Assembly (NCBI RefSeq): GCF_013307435.2
Contig: NZ_CP102845.1
Coordinates: 1,612,001 to 1,676,000 of the forward strand
Length of the DNA stretch: 64,000 bases
Source: Microvirga terrae
GTDB lineage: Bacteria; Pseudomonadota; Alphaproteobacteria; Rhizobiales; Beijerinckiaceae
Reading direction: 5' to 3'
Under the pieces are notes generated by a model, which was not told where the DNA came from, ran no database searches, and saw only the letters and a program-made list of their open reading frames with translations. This document shows positions 59,984 to 64,000 of the stretch, one piece after another (the stretch's first letter is position 1; every line of letters starts with the position of its first letter). The translations under genes were made by a program, and so were the position numbers.

Positions 59984-61849
59984 ATGACAACCCTCATCGC
60001 CCAGCGCAACCGCCCCTCGGCGAGATCCCTGCTTCTCTCGGCAAGCGCCGCTACGATCATTCTCACGGCAGCTCCCGCGTTTGCTTGTCCGCTGGGATCT
60101 CACGACAGCCCGCGAGTGCGGATGCTCCACGCCCTGCAGATGTCGGGCGCGTCCGGCCCGGGGCATCATCGGGATGTCGCCCAGCTCCAAGCGCAGCCGA
60201 AGCGCACGGAACTCGGCAGCTACAGCCGTGACCTGCCGAAAGGCGCGGCAGCACCGCGCGCGGACGGACGACCGCCCCTCTACGACAATCTCGGCCAGCT
60301 GTCCTGGGCGGTGACCAAAGACCGGAACGGGCAGGCTCAGTCCTATTTCGATCAGGGTTATCGCCTGGGCTGGGGCTTCAATCACGCGGAGGCGGCGCGG
60401 TCCTTCCGGGCCGCGCAGGAGCTCGATCCGGGTTGCGCCATGTGCCTGTGGGGCGAAGCCTGGGTTCTCGGCCCGCATATCAACTATCCGATGGATGCGG
60501 ACGCGAACGTGCGCGCCCTCGTCGTCCTGGAGAAGGCACGAGGCCTGGCGGCGGACAACGGAGACCTCCAGGTCGCCCTGGTGGAGGCCCTGTCGAAGCG
60601 CCACTCGTCCGATCCCAAGGCGGACCGCAAGGCCCTGGATCAGGCCTATGCGGACGCCATGGAGGAGGTGCAGGCCCGCTTCCCGCAGAACGCCCATGTG
60701 GCGCTGCTCACCGCGGACGCGCTCATGAACCTCACGCCCTGGGACTACTGGGCGGATGGCGGCAAGACGCCGAAGGGCAAGACGGAGAGGATCGTCGAAC
60801 TGATCGAGGGCGTTCTCGGGACGCGTCAGGTCGGACCGCTCGAGGCGAACCCCGATCATCCCGGGGCCATTCATCTCTACATCCATGCGATCGAAGCATC
60901 GGACCGTCTGGAGCGGGCTGTGCCGCACGCGGAGCGGCTGGAGAAGCTGATCCCGGGCGCCGGGCATCTGGTGCACATGCCGAGCCATATCTGGTATCGG
61001 CTCGGCCGCTGGCGCGACAGTCTCGACGCGAATGTCCGGGCGGAGGCGGCCGATGAGGCGTTTCTGCAGCAGGGAAGTGCGAGCCTCCTCTATTCGGAGG
61101 CCTATTACGCCCACAATGTCCATTTCGTCATGGTGTCGGCTCTGACGGGCGGTGACGGACGCACCGCGGTCGCAGCCGCGCAGAAGCTCTCCGGCATCGT
61201 GTCGGACCGAGCCAAGCGTGAGGTGCCCTGGACGCAGCCGATCGCCGCCGCACCCTACTACGCGCAGGCGCTCTTCTCGATGCCCGAGGATGTGCTGGCT
61301 CTCCCGAAGCCGGAGGGCGACTTCCCCTTCGTCGAGGCCGCTTGGCATTATGCCCGCGGCGTGGCCTTCGCGCGTCTCGGGCGGGCGGACGAAGCCCGGG
61401 CCGAGGCGGCCGCGATCGAAGGCCTGGCCAAGAAGCCGGAGATTACCGCACTCCCGGATGCCGGTGTGCCCGGACCGGACCTCATGACCATCGCGGCCCA
61501 TGAGATCGAGGCACGGATCGCGCAGGCCGCGGGAGATCAGGCGAAGGCTGCGTCGCTGTTTGCGGAGGCGGCGGCCATCCAGGATCGGCTGCCTTACATG
61601 GAACCGCCATACTGGTACTATCCGGTGCAGCAATCCCTCGGCGCGGCCCTCATGGCCCAGGGAAAGCCGATGGAGGCCGAGGCGGCGTTCCGTGCCGCGC
61701 TCCAGCGTTCGCCGAACAACGGATGGGCGGCCGCAGGATTGCTGCGCGCCGCGCAGGCGCTGAACGATCAGCAGGCGGTCGAGGAAGCTGAAGCCCTGAT
61801 GCAGAAGAACTGGTTCGGCGCGGGCATGCCCGCACCTGATCGGCTCTGA
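59984..61849 (+). CDS. Exported TPR-repeat protein
   Basis: A 621-residue protein with a Sec signal peptide (SLLLSASAATIILTAAPAFA). The mature part shows helical TPR-like repeats, with FDQGYRLGWGFNHAEAARSFRAAQELDPGCAMCLWGEAW as the first clear unit and others at LFSMPEDVLALPKPEGDFP and AALMAQGKPMEAEAAFRAALQRSPNNGWAAAGLL. The CAMC pair and the GNHAEA-like motif are kept in this family. The function is unknown. The start at 59984 begins the signal peptide; the frame is open upstream. Confidence 0.85.
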   Translation: MTTLIAQRNRPSARSLLLSASAATIILTAAPAFACPLGSHDSPRVRMLHALQMSGASGPGHHRDVAQLQAQPKRTELGSYSRDLPKGAAAPRADGRPPLYDNLGQLSWAVTKDRNGQAQSYFDQGYRLGWGFNHAEAARSFRAAQELDPGCAMCLWGEAWVLGPHINYPMDADANVRALVVLEKARGLAADNGDLQVALVEALSKRHSSDPKADRKALDQAYADAMEEVQARFPQNAHVALLTADALMNLTPWDYWADGGKTPKGKTERIVELIEGVLGTRQVGPLEANPDHPGAIHLYIHAIEASDRLERAVPHAERLEKLIPGAGHLVHMPSHIWYRLGRWRDSLDANVRAEAADEAFLQQGSASLLYSEAYYAHNVHFVMVSALTGGDGRTAVAAAQKLSGIVSDRAKREVPWTQPIAAAPYYAQALFSMPEDVLALPKPEGDFPFVEAAWHYARGVAFARLGRADEARAEAAAIEGLAKKPEITALPDAGVPGPDLMTIAAHEIEARIAQAAGDQAKAASLFAEAAAIQDRLPYMEPPYWYYPVQQSLGAALMAQGKPMEAEAAFRAALQRSPNNGWAAAGLLRAAQALNDQQAVEEAEALMQKNWFGAGMPAPDRL

Positions 61850-61911
61850 ATTTCGCACGTCGCATTGCAAGCGCCGGAGACGGCTCCGATGCGCCATCAG
61901 TGTCGCCTCCG

Positions 61912-63786
61912 TCACTTCGCCCGGGGCGGCTCTCTTCGCCAAAGCCACGCGGGAATCGCGCCTGCGCGACCGCGGATCGCGGTCGCCCGCGGTCCGTCGA
62001 GGCTTCCGGATCGAAGGACGATCCGGGCGGGCCCGGCCGCTTGAAGTAGGTCGTCGCTCATGGCGATATCGGCCTGATGCGTGGCTGCCACTTCCATCAG
62101 GCGGCTCGCGACATTGACCGTGTCGCCCGTTGCCGTGATGTGCTGATGGCTGTCCCCGCCGAGACGTGACGCGATGATACCGCCATGATGGGCCCCGATC
62201 TTGAAGCCGATGCGCGTTGCGATCGGCTCCGGCAAGGACGCGAGCCAGATCTCCATGCGCGCGCAAAGCGCAAGGCAGGCCGCCAGAGCATTGCCGGCGT
62301 CGTGGGGCGAGGGGTCCAGCAGCCCGAACAGGATCATGGCGCCATCTCCCATGAAGGATGCGACGATCCCGTGATGAGCAACCGCTTCCTCATCGACAAG
62401 GGTGTGGAAGCTTCGAAGGACTTCCCGGGTTTCGTCGATGGAGATCATTTCGGTCATGCCCGTGAAGCCCGACAGGTCGATGAAGATCACCGCCGCCTCC
62501 TGGCGGATCGGCTGCATGAGGAAAGCCGGATCCTTCGTCAGCCGCTCGGTCAGGCTCGGAGGCTGAAATCTCTGCAGGGTTTTGCTCTGCGCGCTCAGAC
62601 GATCTGCCCGGCGCCGGTCGAGCCAGAGCTGCGCTGCGCCAAAGAGCGTGACCGCCGGTACGGCAGCCAGGAGAGGCAGAGACGTACTGAGCCATATCCC
62701 GCGTGTGAAGGCCACGACGGTGACGCCGATCCACCCGAGGGCACTACTGGCGATCAGTGCAAATGCCCAGGCGCTGCGCTGCCAGGAGAGCAGGAGAACG
62801 AACAGGACAGGAAGGATCACCGCCACGGCGGCATCGACGGTTCGCACGCTCCTTTCCCTGACCAGGCCGTCGCCTTCCGTCAGATGAGCGATCGCCGTGG
62901 CCAGAACCTCGACGCCCGGAAGCACCGGGTCGAAGGGGGTCGAGAAGGTGTCGCCGCCGCCCGTGACCGTCGCGCCGATCACGACGGTTCTGCCGCCAAT
63001 GGCGTCCTCCGCGAGGGTGCCGTTCAGAACCTGGGCGGCGCTGACCGTGCGGATGGTTCCGCCCGGGCCGTAAAAGCGGAGCGGCAGAGCGTATCCTGTC
63101 TCGGTTCGGGTCGATGCGCCGCCGAGCTCGACGCTCTCCGGACCCAGAACCGGATCCTGCTTCACGGCCATGGAGGCGGCCCGCAGCGGAAAGGACGGCA
63201 CGATCCGGTCGCCCGATTGAAGCAGAAGCGGGACATGGCGCGGAACACCTGAAGCGTCGATCGCGATGTTGACCACACCGAGGGCCGCCGCACCTGTCAG
63301 GGATCCGAGCGGCAGGAGCAGGCTCTCCGCCTCCGGAAGGAGGGTGTCCAGGCTGCGATCGCTCACAATGCGCGAACGGTTCTCCCCCGGCTTGAAAACA
63401 CCCGCGGCGGCCACAACGCTCGGCGATTTCCGCAGCGCCTCCGCGAGCGCAAGATCGCCCTGCGGCGGACCGGGGTCGATGAACAGAATGTCGAGCGCGA
63501 TGACATTGGGCTTCATGAGCGCCAGCGATGAAACCAGCTGCGCCATGGTGGCTCTCGGCAGCGGATAGGACCCAGTCGTCTGGATCGTCTGGTCGTCGAT
63601 GGCCACGATGGTAATCGCGTCTGGAGCAGGACGTGGCCCCTGAATCAGGAATCGAAGATCCGCAAGCGGCGCTTCCACGCGGTCGAGGAGATCGGAGCCG
63701 CCTCGCCAATGCGGCAGGGCAAGGCCGGCGCCCCAAAGCCCAGCCAGGGCCGCGGCGATCAGGGTCGAGGCATGGCGCCGCCCCAT
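61912..63786 (-). CDS. CHASE2-domain adenylate/guanylate cyclase
   Basis: A 624-residue membrane protein: an N-terminal helix (about 8-24), an extracytoplasmic CHASE2 sensor (about 30-310), three helices (about 318-390) and a C-terminal class III cyclase domain (about 430-560). The metal-binding Asp437 (FIDLSGFT) and Asp481 (FMGDGAMI) are present, as is TGDTVNVASRL with Asn558 and Arg562, so it is likely active and makes cAMP or cGMP. The start at 63786 is 7 nt after the stop of the FecR-type gene. The longer frame to 63987 runs through that gene in another frame. Confidence 0.9.
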   Translation of the reverse strand: MGRRHASTLIAAALAGLWGAGLALPHWRGGSDLLDRVEAPLADLRFLIQGPRPAPDAITIVAIDDQTIQTTGSYPLPRATMAQLVSSLALMKPNVIALDILFIDPGPPQGDLALAEALRKSPSVVAAAGVFKPGENRSRIVSDRSLDTLLPEAESLLLPLGSLTGAAALGVVNIAIDASGVPRHVPLLLQSGDRIVPSFPLRAASMAVKQDPVLGPESVELGGASTRTETGYALPLRFYGPGGTIRTVSAAQVLNGTLAEDAIGGRTVVIGATVTGGGDTFSTPFDPVLPGVEVLATAIAHLTEGDGLVRERSVRTVDAAVAVILPVLFVLLLSWQRSAWAFALIASSALGWIGVTVVAFTRGIWLSTSLPLLAAVPAVTLFGAAQLWLDRRRADRLSAQSKTLQRFQPPSLTERLTKDPAFLMQPIRQEAAVIFIDLSGFTGMTEMISIDETREVLRSFHTLVDEEAVAHHGIVASFMGDGAMILFGLLDPSPHDAGNALAACLALCARMEIWLASLPEPIATRIGFKIGAHHGGIIASRLGGDSHQHITATGDTVNVASRLMEVAATHQADIAMSDDLLQAAGPARIVLRSGSLDGPRATAIRGRAGAIPAWLWRREPPRAK

Positions 63787-63793
63787 GAGGAGA

Positions 63794-64000
63794 TTATCGT
63801 CCGAAACGTGCCAGGAGGGCGGACGCGCGCGCGGCGGGCCATCGTCTGACGACAAGGGGCGCCGTCCCCACCTCCACGTCGACGCCTTCGCCGGGGCTGA
63901 GCGTGACGCTCCCGGGCCCGCCGCGCGTCCGCCGCACGGAGACACGGCCGGCCACCACGAAAACGGAGGTCCGGCCTCCCGCGACATCGACGGCCCATTG
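63794..64000 (-). CDS. FecR-domain protein, C-terminal end (cut by window end)
   Basis: An open frame without a start codon inside the window reads WAVDVAGGRTSVFVVAGRVSV... GPGSVTLSPGEGVDVEVG... and ends in TAA at 63794-63796. The VVAGRVSV and LSPGEGVDVE strands match the FecR domain. FecR-domain proteins are often encoded next to CHASE2 cyclases, where they are predicted to act as periplasmic partners. About 68 codons of the 3' end are visible. Confidence 0.72.
   Translation of the reverse strand, partial: QWAVDVAGGRTSVFVVAGRVSVRRTRGGPGSVTLSPGEGVDVEVGTAPLVVRRWPAARASALLARFGR

Noticed and set aside
63759..63998. A 79-codon Arg-rich frame at the window end
   Set aside because: Another frame of the same strand encodes a FecR-like end with sensible strands, so this Arg-rich frame is a shadow.

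Overview
The window is a high-GC chromosomal stretch from an alphaproteobacterium, most likely of the order Hyphomicrobiales (Rhizobiales); a Microvirga/Methylobacteriaceae-like host is my best guess. This rests on gene order and protein style: hflK-hflC-DUF2065-degP, ilvB-ilvN-ilvC with a leader-peptide attenuator, and a rhamnose locus in the order known from Rhizobium leguminosarum. No database search was possible. No CRISPR array, transposase, prophage or rRNA was seen.

Layout. 1-9.1 kb: the end of thyA, a small conserved gene, an SSAT-like acetyltransferase and folA; then hflK-hflC-DUF2065-degP (membrane protein quality control), acs (acetate activation) and an alpha/beta hydrolase. 9.2-14.4 kb: a large RTX/cadherin-repeat secreted protein, then serB and miaA head to head, and an RMD1/DUF155 membrane protein. 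14.4-19.6 kb: branched-chain amino acid synthesis (ilvB, ilvN, ilvC), with a 16-residue leader peptide and terminator ahead of ilvB. 19.7-28.6 kb: a cyclic-nucleotide-binding patatin, small membrane proteins, DedA, pyridoxal kinase, a NitT/TauT-type ABC transporter, PhzF, NUDIX and a small lipoprotein. 28.8-30.6 kb: leuA with a Leu-rich leader peptide, followed by tRNA-Lys(CUU).

31.1-47.3 kb is an energy-metabolism island. A YdeP-type molybdoenzyme and its sulfurtransferase FdhD are followed by a full alternative complex III (actA-F). Next come a caa3-type oxidase (coxB with a fused cytochrome c domain, and a fused coxA-coxC), a CtaG assembly factor, a monoheme cytochrome c lipoprotein and two small membrane proteins. 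Together these can carry quinol electrons through ACIII to a cytochrome c and on to the caa3 oxidase without the bc1 complex.

47.3-58.3 kb is a complete L-rhamnose locus: rhaD-rhaI on the minus strand, and rhaR-rhaS-rhaT-rhaP-rhaQ-rhaU-rhaK on the plus strand. The divergent control region holds three GATCA repeats spaced exactly 10 bp apart. 58.7-64 kb holds a GlxA-type AraC regulator, a divergent exported TPR protein, a CHASE2 adenylate/guanylate cyclase and the end of a FecR-domain gene cut by the window edge.

The most interesting signals are the two amino-acid attenuators, the ACIII-caa3 cluster with its unassigned membrane protein, the phased operator of the rhamnose locus, the palindrome ahead of acs, and two related intergenic palindromes.
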